DNA of 64,000 nt from Streptosporangium carneum (GTDB lineage: Bacteria > Actinomycetota > Actinomycetes > Streptosporangiales > Streptosporangiaceae), in assembly GCF_027922005.1 (NCBI RefSeq), contig NZ_BSEV01000021.1:106895-170894 (forward strand), in the 5' to 3' direction. Below are positions 8,044-16,742 of this stretch, piece by piece. The stretch's first letter is position 1. Every line of letters begins with the position of its first letter. The notes beneath the pieces are model-generated. The model made no database searches. It was not told where the DNA came from and saw only the letters and a list, made by a program, of their open reading frames with translations. The position numbers were made by a program, and so were the translations under genes.

Positions 8044-9018
8044 ATGCCGACCATGGAACCCCGCATCGCGATCGCCCCGTCCGTCGACGAGGTCGCGGCT
8101 GACAGCCGCGCCAACTCTCCCGACCTCGACCGTCTGCGTTCCGGCATCACGGAGGCCGTGTCGCGTGGCGGCGGTGTCAACGTCCCGTTCGCCGAGGCGA
8201 ACGGGCTGGTGTGGCTCGTGCCCGGGGAGCCGGAGCGGCTCGGGGCGGTGCTGGACGGGCACCCCGGGATCGGGTGGGTGCAGTTCCCGTGGGCGGGGGT
8301 GGAGAGGTTCGCCCCGTCGGGGGTGTTCCGGCGACCGGTGACCTTCACCTGCGCCAAGGGGTCCTTCGCCGGGCAGGTGAGCGAGCACGCGCTCATGTTG
8401 ACGCTGACCTGCCTGCGCAACGTCGCCCGGCAGGCGCGGACGCCTCGGTGGTGTTCGGCGGATCCCCGATCCCTGCACGGGCTGAGGGTGACGATCCTCG
8501 GCGGGGGTGGCATCGCCTCCGAGCTGGTCCGGCTGCTGCAGCCGTTCGAGTGCCGGGTGACGGTGATCCGGCGGCGACCCGAGAAGGTCGAGGGGGCCGA
8601 GGAGACACTGCCCGCCACCGCGCTGCACGCCGTGCTCCCCGAGACCGACGTCCTGGTGCTGGCCCTCGCGCTGACCCCGGAGACGAGGCACGTCGTCGGC
8701 GCCGCCGAGCTGGCGCTGCTGCCCGCGCACGCCGTCCTCGTCAACGTCGCGCGGGGTGCGCACATCGACACCGGCGCGCTCGTCGAGGCCCTGCGGGAAG
8801 GGAGGATCTCCGCCGCCGGGCTGGACGTGACGGCCCCCGAGCCGTTGCCCGAGGGACATCCGCTGTGGGACGACCCGAGGGTTCTGATCACCTCGCACTG
8901 CGCGGACTCGGCGGAGTACGTCACACGGATGCTCTGCGAGCGGGTCGAGCGGAACGTGCGCAGCCTGCGGGCCGGTCGTCCGCTGGAGGGGCTCGTCGAT
9001 CCCACGGCGGGGTACTGA
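8044..9018 (+). CDS. D-2-hydroxyacid dehydrogenase family protein
   Basis: 324 residues, the usual length for the NAD(P)-dependent D-isomer-specific 2-hydroxyacid dehydrogenases. The nucleotide-binding fold starts near residue 148 with ILGGGGIASELVRLL (GxGxxxS/G). Catalytic residues can be placed: Arg in LVNVARGAHID, Glu in TAPEPLP and His in ITSHCAD. The family reduces 2-keto acids reversibly (for example glyoxylate/hydroxypyruvate or phosphoglycerate dehydrogenases); the substrate cannot be told from sequence. No strong ribosome site is seen before either ATG (8044 or 8053). An inverted repeat at 9040-9075 follows the gene. Confidence 0.88.
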   Translation: MPTMEPRIAIAPSVDEVAADSRANSPDLDRLRSGITEAVSRGGGVNVPFAEANGLVWLVPGEPERLGAVLDGHPGIGWVQFPWAGVERFAPSGVFRRPVTFTCAKGSFAGQVSEHALMLTLTCLRNVARQARTPRWCSADPRSLHGLRVTILGGGGIASELVRLLQPFECRVTVIRRRPEKVEGAEETLPATALHAVLPETDVLVLALALTPETRHVVGAAELALLPAHAVLVNVARGAHIDTGALVEALREGRISAAGLDVTAPEPLPEGHPLWDDPRVLITSHCADSAEYVTRMLCERVERNVRSLRAGRPLEGLVDPTAGY

Positions 9019-9039
9019 CCTGAACCGGTTCCGATGGGA

Positions 9040-9075
9040 CGAACGGTCCTTGGACGCACTCGATCGGACCGTTCG
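9040..9075. terminator. Inverted repeat after the dehydrogenase gene
   Basis: Perfect 10-bp arms CGAACGGTCC / GGACCGTTCG with a 16-base loop, 22 bp after the stop codon. No T-run follows. It could also be an operator for the rightward gene at 9249. Confidence 0.45.
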
Positions 9076-9248
9076 CTCGAATGCGAGAACGGCGAACCGT
9101 GGCACGGATGTCGATCCGCGTCCAGCGGGACCGCGGAGCGACATCGGGTATCCGGGGTTGTGTGCAGTACGACGCAGACACCGTGGCGAGTGGCCCGTTT
9201 CAATGAGTCCCGGCAGGAACCACAACGGTTAGACGGGGAGATACCACT

Positions 9249-9782
9249 ATGTCGCGTATGGTGCGCATGCGCCGCTTCCTCACCGCCCTGGCGGTGACCG
9301 GGGCCGGCCTGGTCAGCGCCGCCACCTTCACCTCTCCGGTCCACGCGGCCGCAGACGTGATCACCGTCCAGGTCAACTCGCGCACGTTGTTCGTCGTGGG
9401 AACGCCCGGCGCCGACGTCGTCAACATCACCGAACTCGAGGGCAAGATCAGCGTGGGCGTCGACTCATCGGTGACGGCCGGCCCCGGATGCGTCAAGACG
9501 GCTCCCAAGGTGGTCGACTGCACCGGGACCGGCAGCGGGATCCAGTTCATCGAGGCCAGCACCATCGGCGGCGACGACTCGGTGAACAACCAGACCTCCC
9601 TGCAGTCTTCGATGCTGGGCGGGGGCGGCATCGACCGCCTGACCGGCGGCTCCGGCCGGGACGCCCTCAACGGCGGCTCCGGGGACGACGTCCTGACCGG
9701 CAACGGCGGCGTCGATGTCGCCAACGGCGCCGCCGGCTTCGACACCTGCAGTGCCGAGACCGAGAGCTCCTGCGAGAAATAG
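9249..9782 (+). CDS. Secreted RTX-like calcium-binding protein
   Basis: 177 residues with a Sec signal peptide (MRRFLTALAVTGAGLVSAA.. cut near VHA-AAD, about residue 35). The mature part begins with a beta-rich segment and ends with nonapeptide repeats of the GGxGxDxLxGG type: GGGGIDRLTGG, SGRDALNGG, SGDDVLTGN and GGVDVANG. Such repeats bind Ca2+ in a parallel beta-roll. Four conserved-looking cysteines may form two disulfides. GGGGAG lies 8 bases before the ATG. Function is likely extracellular; this short form is common in actinomycetes and is not a toxin by itself. Confidence 0.8.
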   Translation: MSRMVRMRRFLTALAVTGAGLVSAATFTSPVHAAADVITVQVNSRTLFVVGTPGADVVNITELEGKISVGVDSSVTAGPGCVKTAPKVVDCTGTGSGIQFIEASTIGGDDSVNNQTSLQSSMLGGGGIDRLTGGSGRDALNGGSGDDVLTGNGGVDVANGAAGFDTCSAETESSCEK

Positions 9783-9880
9783 CGTCGCGTCAAGCCACGC
9801 TCGCCCCGCGAAGTCGCCATACGACTCGAACCGCCTCACGAACCGAGGACCCCCGGTAGGACGACGGATCGCTCACCTGG

Positions 9881-11182
9881 TCAGACGTCCACCGCGCCGA
9901 TCACCCGGGCGGCGGCCAGGTAGGCGGCGAGCAGGCTCTCCGCGACCGCCGCCACCGTCTCCTCCCCCGGCAGGAACTCCGGTGTGTGCAGCCCCGACGC
10001 CGTGTCCGTGCCCACGAACAGCATCAGGGACGGCACCGCGGAGCAGAAGTAGGCGAAGTCGTCGGCCCCGCAGGAGCGCAGGGTCGCGGGCACGTGGCGG
10101 ACCGCGGCGTCCGGGGAGAGGGCGAGCAGCCGGGCGGTCTCCTCGGCGAGGCGGGCGTCGTTGACGAGCACCGGCTCGCCGCGCACGATCAGCACCTCCG
10201 CCTCGCAGCCGTGGGCGCGGGCGACGCCGTCGGCGATCACCCGGAACCGCTCGTGGAGCTGCTCGCGCCAGGCCTCGGACATCGTGCGCAGGGTGCCGCG
10301 CGCGACGGCGTCGGCCGGGGTCGCGTTGGGGGCGGTGCCCGCGTTCACCGTGCCGAAGGTGACGACGGTCGGCGTCATCGGGTCCGCGTCGCGGCTGACG
10401 AGTTGCTGGGCCGCGACGATGATCTGGGCGAGCGCCAGGACCGGGTCCCTGGACAGCTGGGGGTAGGCGGCGTGACCGCCCTGGCCCCGCACGATGAGCG
10501 TGAACTCGTCGGCGGAGGCGTTGACGGCCCCCGGGGTGCAGGCCGTCTCACCGGCGGCGAGCACCGGCTGGACGTGCGCGGCGACCATCGCGCCGATCCG
10601 GTGCCGCTCGAGCGCACCGGACTCGACGATGTCGAGCGCCCCCGAGGGGTAGGTCTCCTCGCGCGGCTGCAGCACCGCGACCAGCGGAGGGAGCCCCCCT
10701 CCCAGGGTCTCCCGCCGCGTGTCTCCCGCGCTCCCCCTCTCCGTCTCCCGCGGTGACCACGTGCTCGCGCCGACTCCGGAACCCTCCGGGGCGCCGGTGC
10801 GGTGAGCGGTGTCATCGGCGTTCACCCGGTCGACCGCCCTGGCCAGCGCGACCAGCGCGGCGAGGTGCACGTCGTGGCCGCAGGCGTGCATGGCGCCGTT
10901 GCGCGCGGCCCAGGGGACGCCCGTCTCCTCCGTGATCGGCAGGGCGTCCAGCTCACCGCGCACCCCGACGGCGAGCCCCTCGCCGCCGACGCGGACGAGC
11001 GCGCCGGTCTCCGCGACGCGTTCCGGCGCGCCGCCCCCGGGCAGCGCGTCGAGGACCCGCTTGAGCGTCGGCTCCTCACTGCCCGAGACGTACGGCTCGG
11101 CGTGCAGCTCCCGCCGCAGTTCGCAGGCGCCGGGCAGCTCGGTGGCGAGTGCGGCCCTCAGCCTCTCGTGGACGTCGTTCAC
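9881..11182 (-). CDS. M20-family amidohydrolase
   Basis: 433 residues, M20D subfamily (hippurate hydrolase/IAA-amino-acid hydrolase-like), cytoplasmic and dinuclear-metal-dependent. Metal and active-site landmarks: RGELDALPI (about 75-83), MHACGHDVH (98-106), LQPREE (171-176; FQPAEE is usual), AAHVQP, and the C-terminal DDFAYF. A 45-residue hydrophilic stretch between about 121 and 166 (DDTAHRTGAPEGSG..) breaks the domain where relatives have a short turn. It is the last gene of the permease-ligase-amidohydrolase group, about 105 bp after the amidohydrolase, and probably releases an amine or amino acid from an N-acyl or gamma-glutamyl conjugate (inference). Confidence 0.88.
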   Translation of the reverse strand: MNDVHERLRAALATELPGACELRRELHAEPYVSGSEEPTLKRVLDALPGGGAPERVAETGALVRVGGEGLAVGVRGELDALPITEETGVPWAARNGAMHACGHDVHLAALVALARAVDRVNADDTAHRTGAPEGSGVGASTWSPRETERGSAGDTRRETLGGGLPPLVAVLQPREETYPSGALDIVESGALERHRIGAMVAAHVQPVLAAGETACTPGAVNASADEFTLIVRGQGGHAAYPQLSRDPVLALAQIIVAAQQLVSRDADPMTPTVVTFGTVNAGTAPNATPADAVARGTLRTMSEAWREQLHERFRVIADGVARAHGCEAEVLIVRGEPVLVNDARLAEETARLLALSPDAAVRHVPATLRSCGADDFAYFCSAVPSLMLFVGTDTASGLHTPEFLPGEETVAAVAESLLAAYLAAARVIGAVDV

Positions 11183-11288
11183 ACAGCCTCCCCGTTCACG
11201 CGCTCTCCCCTTCTCCGGATCACGCCGGTCGTACGGCCCGCCCGGTGAGCCGGCCTGATCTCCCCGCGCCGGAGGGCGCGGACAGCCG

Positions 11289-12491
11289 TCACGTACCCTC
11301 CCCGAGACCGTAGACGCGGCGGGCGTTCTCCGCGCCGATCATCGTGGCGACCCGTACGGCCCGCGCCCGGCTCCACTCCCCGTCCGCGACGAAACCGGAC
11401 AGGACCCGGGTCATCGCGCGCCGCCAGAGCAGGGCGCCCAGGTGGTGCAGCTCGGCGGGCCCCCAGGCGTCGGAGGAGAAGAGGATCTTGGCGAACGGGG
11501 CCAGCTCCAGGCTCTCGGCCACGACGGCCACGCTGCGCGCCCCGGTGTAGTTCACTCCCAGCCCGACGTCGAAGTAGACGTTCGGATAGACCTGGGCGAG
11601 GAAGCCCGCGTTGCGGTGGAACGGGTAGCAGTGCAGCAACAGCAGCGAGACGCCGCTGGGCTCGGCCAGCTCGATGAGGCCGCGCAGCAGCAGCGGATCC
11701 GAGCGGTGCAGGTCCACGTCCGGGTCGCCGTAGCCGATGTGGAACTGCAGCGGCAGCCCCCGGTCGACGCCCTTCCAGATCAGGTGGCGCAGCAGCACCG
11801 GGTCGTCGACGCGGACCGTCCCGGTTCGCTCGGCCGTCCGCAGCCAGCGCCCCGCCGCCGCCGTCACCTCGTTGGGGCTGGGTGGGCGGGGGTCGAGGTC
11901 GAGCCCGTGGCGGTAGGCCACGATCGTCTTCAGGCCGCGGGCCGTACGGCTGCGCTCCCACAGCGCCGCCTCGAAGCGGGCGGCGAATCCGGCGGCGTCG
12001 GTTCCCTCGGCGACGACGCGTTCGGCGACCGCTTCGAGGCGGACGATCTCGTCGGCCGGGCGTCCCGTGACGGCGGACATCCCGGCCGGGTCCAGGATCT
12101 CGTCGCCCCGGTAGCCGGTCTCGACCAGGAAGTGGCCGATCCCGCTGGCGGCGAGCAGACGTCTGTTGACCTCCTCGGTCCCGAGTTCGGCCCGGCGGGC
12201 GAGGTAGGTCTCCGGGTCGGCGTGCGGGTCGAGGTCGAGGACGGGCGCGCAGTGCCGCAGGATCGCGAAGCCGATCTGGGAGTCGAACTGGGTCATCCAG
12301 GCGGGCACCGGCCTGTCGGACTCGGTGATCAGCTCCTCGAACTGGCGTCTGGAGACGTCCGTGGCGAGCGCGCCGTGCACGTGGTGGTCGACCAGCGGGA
12401 TCGCCCCGACGGCCCGTTCCATGGCCTCGTCGGCCCCTGAGAAGTCCTGGGCCGACGAGAACCCGGGAGATTCGGGGAACTCAGTGGACAT
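11289..12491 (-). CDS. Amidohydrolase, FluG N-terminal-domain type
   Basis: 400 residues forming a TIM-barrel amidohydrolase (amidohydrolase-2 class). Metal ligands: VDHHVHG near residue 35, LQFHIGYGD, LLLHCYPFHR and the late aspartate in LFSSDAWG. The combination with a glutamine-synthetase-like gene immediately upstream (11-bp overlap) matches the domain order of fungal FluG and plant NodGS fusions, here as two genes. The likely role is hydrolysis of an amide made or handled by the ligase; the substrate is unknown. Confidence 0.85.
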   Translation of the reverse strand: MSTEFPESPGFSSAQDFSGADEAMERAVGAIPLVDHHVHGALATDVSRRQFEELITESDRPVPAWMTQFDSQIGFAILRHCAPVLDLDPHADPETYLARRAELGTEEVNRRLLAASGIGHFLVETGYRGDEILDPAGMSAVTGRPADEIVRLEAVAERVVAEGTDAAGFAARFEAALWERSRTARGLKTIVAYRHGLDLDPRPPSPNEVTAAAGRWLRTAERTGTVRVDDPVLLRHLIWKGVDRGLPLQFHIGYGDPDVDLHRSDPLLLRGLIELAEPSGVSLLLLHCYPFHRNAGFLAQVYPNVYFDVGLGVNYTGARSVAVVAESLELAPFAKILFSSDAWGPAELHHLGALLWRRAMTRVLSGFVADGEWSRARAVRVATMIGAENARRVYGLGEGT

Positions 12492-13764
12492 CGGCGATCC
12501 TCCGGCAGCGTTCCGTGTCGTCGAGCCCGGCCAGCGCCTCCAGCTCGGCCCTCTTGACCGAAAGATAGGTCGTCAGGAGATCGGCGGGCAGGAAGCCACG
12601 CACGACGTCGTCCTTCTCCAGCGCGTCCAGCGCCTCCCGCTGCGACGTCGGCAGCGGCTGCGCGTCCGCGAGCTCCGCCTCGGTGGCCGACTCCGGCCAG
12701 ACGACGGGCTCGGGGTAGTTTCTGCGGATCCCCTCGAGCCCGGCCCGCAGCAGGACTCCGAGCGCGAGCCAGGGGTTGGCGGTCGCGTCGGCGGCGCGGT
12801 ACTCGAGGTTGAGCTGGGCTCCGGCGTCCGGTCCCGTTCCGGGGCAGATGCGGAGCATGGCCTCCCGGTTGCGCTCGGCGAGGAACGCCCCGCCCGCGCT
12901 CCACCGGTGCGGGGTCAGGCGCAGGAACGAGACGGGGCTCGCGGCGGTCACGGCCGTCAGCGCGGAGGCGTGGCGCAGGATTCCGGCGGACAGGCGCGTT
13001 CCCAGCTCCGACAGGCCGCCGGGGCGCGAGGGGTCGTGGAGCGCGGGCCTGCCGTCGGCGTCGCGGAACGACAGGTGGATGTGCACGCCGTTGCCCGAGC
13101 CCTCCGGGTCGGGGAGCGGCGCGAAGCCGGCCCGCAACCCCCTGCGCCGGGCGAGGTCGCGGACGAGCTCGCGCAGCAGCACCGCCCTGTCCGCGGCGAC
13201 GAGCCCGTCGGCCGGGCTGAGCGTTATCTCGTGCTGGGCCTCGCCGTACTCGGGAAGCCATGTCTCCGGCTCGAATCCCGCCTCTTCGAGGAGGGTCACC
13301 AGCTCGGAGCCGAACGGTTCGGCGGTGCGGTAGCGCTCGAAGGAGAACGGCGGCGAGGAGGGCAGGCCTGACAGGGTGAACTCGTGCTCGAACGAGGCGA
13401 CCACGGTGACGCCGAGCTCGGCGCGGAGGTCGGCGACGGCGGAGGCGAGGAATCCTCTGGGGCAGCACTCCCAGGGGGTTCCGTCGGGCAACGTCTGGTC
13501 GGCCAGGTAGAGCCGGACGGCCGGGACGTCGCCGTCGGCGGGGATGTCGACGCGTGTGCTCGGGTCGGGCATGAGCCGCAGGTCGCCGGTCGAGCCGAAG
13601 ACGTTCTCCGCGATCGGCCCGAAGGAGGTGATGGCCAGGTCCGCGGGGACCCATCCGGTCCCACCGCGCAGCAGCGCCTCCTCACGGGAGGCCGGCACGG
13701 CACGGCCGCGCAGCTGGGCGGCCAGGTCACAGGTCGCGGCGAAGACGGTGGGCGCTCCGGTCAT
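12481..13764 (-). CDS. Glutamine-synthetase-like gamma-glutamyl ligase
   Basis: 427 residues, a type I GS fold with a divergent N-terminal domain. ATP/metal motifs are kept: FEHEFTL (126-131), NGVHIHLSF, RWSAGG, AERNREAMLRI and the LEYRAADATANP motif. GS-like proteins of this class (PuuA, IpuC, actinomycete GlnA3/GlnA4) attach glutamate to amines such as putrescine or ethanolamine instead of ammonia. No adenylylation tyrosine loop is evident. It lies 10 bp after the permease gene and overlaps the amidohydrolase gene by 11 bp, so it belongs to an amine- or amide-uptake and breakdown operon. True GlnA function is unlikely. Confidence 0.85.
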   Translation of the reverse strand: MTGAPTVFAATCDLAAQLRGRAVPASREEALLRGGTGWVPADLAITSFGPIAENVFGSTGDLRLMPDPSTRVDIPADGDVPAVRLYLADQTLPDGTPWECCPRGFLASAVADLRAELGVTVVASFEHEFTLSGLPSSPPFSFERYRTAEPFGSELVTLLEEAGFEPETWLPEYGEAQHEITLSPADGLVAADRAVLLRELVRDLARRRGLRAGFAPLPDPEGSGNGVHIHLSFRDADGRPALHDPSRPGGLSELGTRLSAGILRHASALTAVTAASPVSFLRLTPHRWSAGGAFLAERNREAMLRICPGTGPDAGAQLNLEYRAADATANPWLALGVLLRAGLEGIRRNYPEPVVWPESATEAELADAQPLPTSQREALDALEKDDVVRGFLPADLLTTYLSVKRAELEALAGLDDTERCRRIADVH

Positions 13765-13774
13765 GGCTGGCCTC

Positions 13775-15238
13775 TCATCGAACGGGTTCTGCGGTGGGCG
13801 GACGGTGCTCTCCCAGGCCGGGTTCGGCCCCGGTCAGCTCGGCGGTGAGGCGCTCGCCGATCCGGCGGGCCAGCTTGGGCGCGGCCAGCACGGCCGCCAG
13901 CCCCGCCAGGCACCAGGCCGCGGCGACCCACGGGAAGAAGCTGAGCGGGCTGGCCTGCCCCACCGACTGGTTGTAGAAGACGAAGCACAGGTAGGCGATG
14001 GCGAGCACCGGTATGACGATCTCGTGCTTCGGGATCCGCCCGCGCCCGGAGAGGATGAACGCGATCACCCCCGCCCCGGCGACCGCGTACGCCACCAGCA
14101 GGCACAGCACGCCGAGCGTGGCGAACCAGTAGTAGGCGTCGAAGGCGGAGACGCCGGTCAGGTCGAGGACCACGTCACCGGCCAGGGCGACGACCAGCGC
14201 GGTCACCAGTGCGACGGTCGGCGTTCCGGTGCGCCGGTCGGTGCGGGCCAGCGCCGAGGGGCCGAAGCCGTCCCTGGCCAGGGCGAACATGAGCCTGCTG
14301 GCGGCGGCGGTCGAGCTGATCGAGGCGGCGAACGCGGAGGCGACCGCGGTGAAGGCGATGACCAGCGAGAACCAGGTTCCGATGTAGCTCTGCGCGAGCG
14401 CCGACAGGGAGGACTCCGAGCCGGAGAAGGCGGCGACGCCCTTCTCCCCCGTGCCGAAGCCGATGGTCTGGGCGAACATCACGAAGACGTACAGACCGCC
14501 GGTGAGCAGCACGCTTCCCGCCAGGGCGCGGGGCACGTTGCGGCGCGGATCGGCGGTCTCCTCGCCCAGCGACGCGCACGCCTCGAAGCCCGCCCACGAC
14601 AGGAAGGCGAACACGGTGGCGGTCATGACCGCGCTCATCGTGGTGCCGCCGAGGCCGAACACCGACAGGTCGAGGGTCTGCCCGCCGGGCGCGTGCCCGG
14701 TCCCGGTGCGCAGGACGATGACGGCGCTGAGCACGAGCATGCCGACGATGCCGACGCCCTCGACGATCAGCAGGGTGCGCGCGGTGACGCGGGACTCCCG
14801 GGAGTTCACCGCCCAGACGCCGACGCACGCCACGGCGGCCACGGCGAACCAGGGGACGTGCAGGGAGAATCCCAGCGCGGCGGCGAACGCCTCGGCGAAC
14901 ACGGCGGTCGCGGCCAGCGTGCACACCGCGAAGAAGACGTAGGTTCCCAGCAGCGCGAACCCGCCGAAGAACCCGGCCCTGGGGCCCAGGGTCACCCCGG
15001 CCAGGGCGTAGACGGACCCCGCGTGGTTGAAGTGCCTGGTCAGCCGTACGAACCCGTAGGCGACCAGCGCCACGCCGACGAGGCCCAGGACGAAGACCAG
15101 TGGCACGGCCTTGCCGACCGTGGCCGCGACGCCCGCGCCGTTCAGCGCCATGGCGAGGGTGGGCCCCATGAGCCCGACGGACAGGGCCAGTGCTTCCCAC
15201 AGGCGTAGCTTGCGTGGCGGGCGCAGTTCTTCGGTCAC
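13775..15238 (-). CDS. APC-family amino acid/amine permease
   Basis: 487 residues with about 12 predicted transmembrane helices, an amino acid-polyamine-organocation transporter. Family features: SVGLMGPTLAMALNGAG in helix 1, the GWEA-like LSWAGFEACASLGEE in helix 6, and SISSTAAASRLMFALARDG. GTG start at 15238 with AGGAGGTG just upstream. First gene of the operon; the promoter and two palindromes lie directly in front. It probably imports the substrate of the ligase, hence an amine or amino acid. Confidence 0.9.
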   Translation of the reverse strand: MTEELRPPRKLRLWEALALSVGLMGPTLAMALNGAGVAATVGKAVPLVFVLGLVGVALVAYGFVRLTRHFNHAGSVYALAGVTLGPRAGFFGGFALLGTYVFFAVCTLAATAVFAEAFAAALGFSLHVPWFAVAAVACVGVWAVNSRESRVTARTLLIVEGVGIVGMLVLSAVIVLRTGTGHAPGGQTLDLSVFGLGGTTMSAVMTATVFAFLSWAGFEACASLGEETADPRRNVPRALAGSVLLTGGLYVFVMFAQTIGFGTGEKGVAAFSGSESSLSALAQSYIGTWFSLVIAFTAVASAFAASISSTAAASRLMFALARDGFGPSALARTDRRTGTPTVALVTALVVALAGDVVLDLTGVSAFDAYYWFATLGVLCLLVAYAVAGAGVIAFILSGRGRIPKHEIVIPVLAIAYLCFVFYNQSVGQASPLSFFPWVAAAWCLAGLAAVLAAPKLARRIGERLTAELTGAEPGLGEHRPPTAEPVR

Positions 15239-15294
15239 GGCACCTCCTGATGGTGACGACGGCGCCGGCGGCGAACGCGACCAGCACGTGTGGA

Positions 15295-15310
15295 TGAAAC
15301 ATAGCTTTCA
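15295..15310. promoter_or_regulatory. Operator candidate 1, on the -10 of the permease promoter
   Basis: TGAAACATAGCTTTCA: 5-bp arms TGAAA/TTTCA around six bases. It overlaps the -10 hexamer (15298-15303), a typical repressor position. Operator candidate 2 lies 39 bp to the right. Confidence 0.6.
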
Positions 15311-15326
15311 TAAAGAGCATCAACAA
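15298..15326 (-). promoter_or_regulatory. Promoter of the permease operon
   Basis: Minus strand: TTGTTG, 17 bases, TATGTT, 60 bases before the GTG start. It lies between and over the two TGAAAC palindromes. Confidence 0.6.
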
Positions 15327-15333
15327 GAATTCA

Positions 15334-15349
15334 TGAAACATTTGTTACA
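15334..15349. promoter_or_regulatory. Operator candidate 2, upstream of the -35
   Basis: TGAAACATTTGTTACA, a near-palindrome (TGAAACA/TGTTACA) sharing the left half TGAAACAT with candidate 1. The most likely ligand is the RpiR regulator encoded just upstream. Confidence 0.55.
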
Positions 15350-15494
15350 TACCCGTGGAGGCCGGACGCCGGGAACGCGAACCAGCGGGAGGCGCGAGCG
15401 CGCGACGAGAGACGGCGACGCCGGGACCCTCGGGGCGGCGGAGACAGCGCGAACGGCGAGGGCGGCAGGGGCGGCGGGGGCGGCAGGGGCGGCG

Positions 15495-16409
15495 TCAGCC
15501 GAGTGTGACGTCGCCCACGATCTCCTCACATCGCCGCAGCCGTTCCTCGCCCGCCTTCCCGAGGCGCGCCGTCACTCCCGCGACCACCGTCTCCACCAGC
15601 GCGAGCGCCGGGACGAGGCTGTCGAACGGACTCGGCGCCTCGACCCTGACCGGAATCACCAGGTCGGCCACCTCGGAGACGGGGGACAGCCACGGGTCGG
15701 TGAAGAGCACGACCCTGGCTCCCCCCTCGTGCGCGCGGCGGGCGAACTCGACGACGTCACGCTGGTAGCGCCGGTAGTCGAACACCACGACGACGTCACG
15801 CCGCCCGACGTCCACGGAGAACGCGGCCAGACTCTCCGGGCGCGGGTCGAGCACCCGGGTCCCGGGACGCAGCAGCCGCAGGTGGAGATCGAGGTACTCG
15901 GCGAGGATGTGCGAGTATCTCCCCCCGATCAGCGCGACGCGGCGTCCCTGGTCGGCCAGCAGGGCCACCACCGCCTCGATCTCGGAGTCCGACAGCGCCG
16001 CGAAGGACTCGTCCAGCCGCTGCCGGAAGATCGCTCCGGCCGTCACGCGCAGCGAGTCCGGGGCGATCCCGTCGCCGAGCTGCTGGGCGAGCGTGAGCGG
16101 CGAGGCGCGCCGCGCCTCGATCTCGTCCCGCAGGGCCTGCTGGAACGCCCGGTATCCGGCGAAACCGAGCCGGGCGACGAACCGGACCACGGTGGGCGCG
16201 CTCACCCCCGCGCGTTCGGCCAGCCGCGCCGCGGTCTCGAGTCCGGCCGTGGGGTAGTTCGCCAGCAGGGTCCTGGCCACCAGCCGCTCCCCCGCGGAGG
16301 ATCCGGCCAGGCTGCGCCGTACGCGCTCCGCGACCGAGGCGAAGATCTCCGTCCCCTCCCCGGAAACCGGCGCGTCCTGCCGCTCCGCGTTCCCGCCCTC
16401 GTCGGTCAT
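15495..16409 (-). CDS. RpiR-family transcription regulator with SIS domain
   Basis: 304 residues. N-terminal HTH-6 domain (about 25-100) with the recognition region RAGVSAPTVVRFVARLGFAGY; C-terminal SIS domain (about 130-280) with ALIGGRYSHILAEYLDLHL, VVVVFDYRRY and VVLFTDPWLSP. SIS domains usually sense phosphosugars, but some RpiR proteins regulate amino-acid and amine catabolism. It is encoded directly upstream of the permease-ligase operon on the same strand, and TGAAA..TTTCA palindromes occur both at that operon's promoter and at 16729-16742 in front of this gene. Control of the operon plus autoregulation is likely. ATGA overlap with a possible upstream frame (16406-16723). Confidence 0.9.
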   Translation of the reverse strand: MTDEGGNAERQDAPVSGEGTEIFASVAERVRRSLAGSSAGERLVARTLLANYPTAGLETAARLAERAGVSAPTVVRFVARLGFAGYRAFQQALRDEIEARRASPLTLAQQLGDGIAPDSLRVTAGAIFRQRLDESFAALSDSEIEAVVALLADQGRRVALIGGRYSHILAEYLDLHLRLLRPGTRVLDPRPESLAAFSVDVGRRDVVVVFDYRRYQRDVVEFARRAHEGGARVVLFTDPWLSPVSEVADLVIPVRVEAPSPFDSLVPALALVETVVAGVTARLGKAGEERLRRCEEIVGDVTLG

Positions 16410-16723
16410 CGGAACCCCTCTCGCCGTTTCGGGTCGTCCAAGCCCTCATTCTGGCCGGTCGGCCCGGGCGGGCGACGCGCCGCTTCACGGAGGACGGCAG
16501 CCGCCCGCCCCACAGGCTCTCCCCCGTCCCTCGACGCCTCCGGCGGCTCTCCCGACCCTCCTGCGGACTCCTGGAAGGACGAAATCCGCAGGGCGGCGAC
16601 GTCCCCCCGCCGAAACGCGGAGAAATCCACCGCCCAGGTGAACGAAACTCTCAGCGCTTCTTTCCGCGGCCGGGAGGACGCGGCTCGAGGGCACGCGAGC
16701 GCACCCTGGGGCTGATCCCGCAT
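16406..16723 (-). CDS. Doubtful 105-codon frame coupled to the RpiR start
   Basis: The stop codon overlaps the RpiR ATG as ATGA, a classic coupling arrangement, and the start lies directly after AGGGGA and the palindrome at 16729-16742. Against it: third-position G+C is lower than in neighbouring genes, the second half is low-complexity (GGSGEPPEASRDGGEP), and no family is recognised. It could be a coupled leader protein or a chance frame. Confidence 0.25.
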   Translation of the reverse strand: MRDQPQGALACPRAASSRPRKEALRVSFTWAVDFSAFRRGDVAALRISSFQESAGGSGEPPEASRDGGEPVGRAAAVLREAARRPPGPTGQNEGLDDPKRREGFR

Positions 16724-16728
16724 TCCCC

Positions 16729-16742
16729 TGAAATGATTTTCA
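16729..16742. promoter_or_regulatory. Operator candidate 3, before the RpiR gene
   Basis: TGAAATGATTTTCA has the same TGAAA/TTTCA arms as the two sites at the permease promoter, with a 4-base instead of 6-base centre. Fits autoregulation. Confidence 0.45.
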
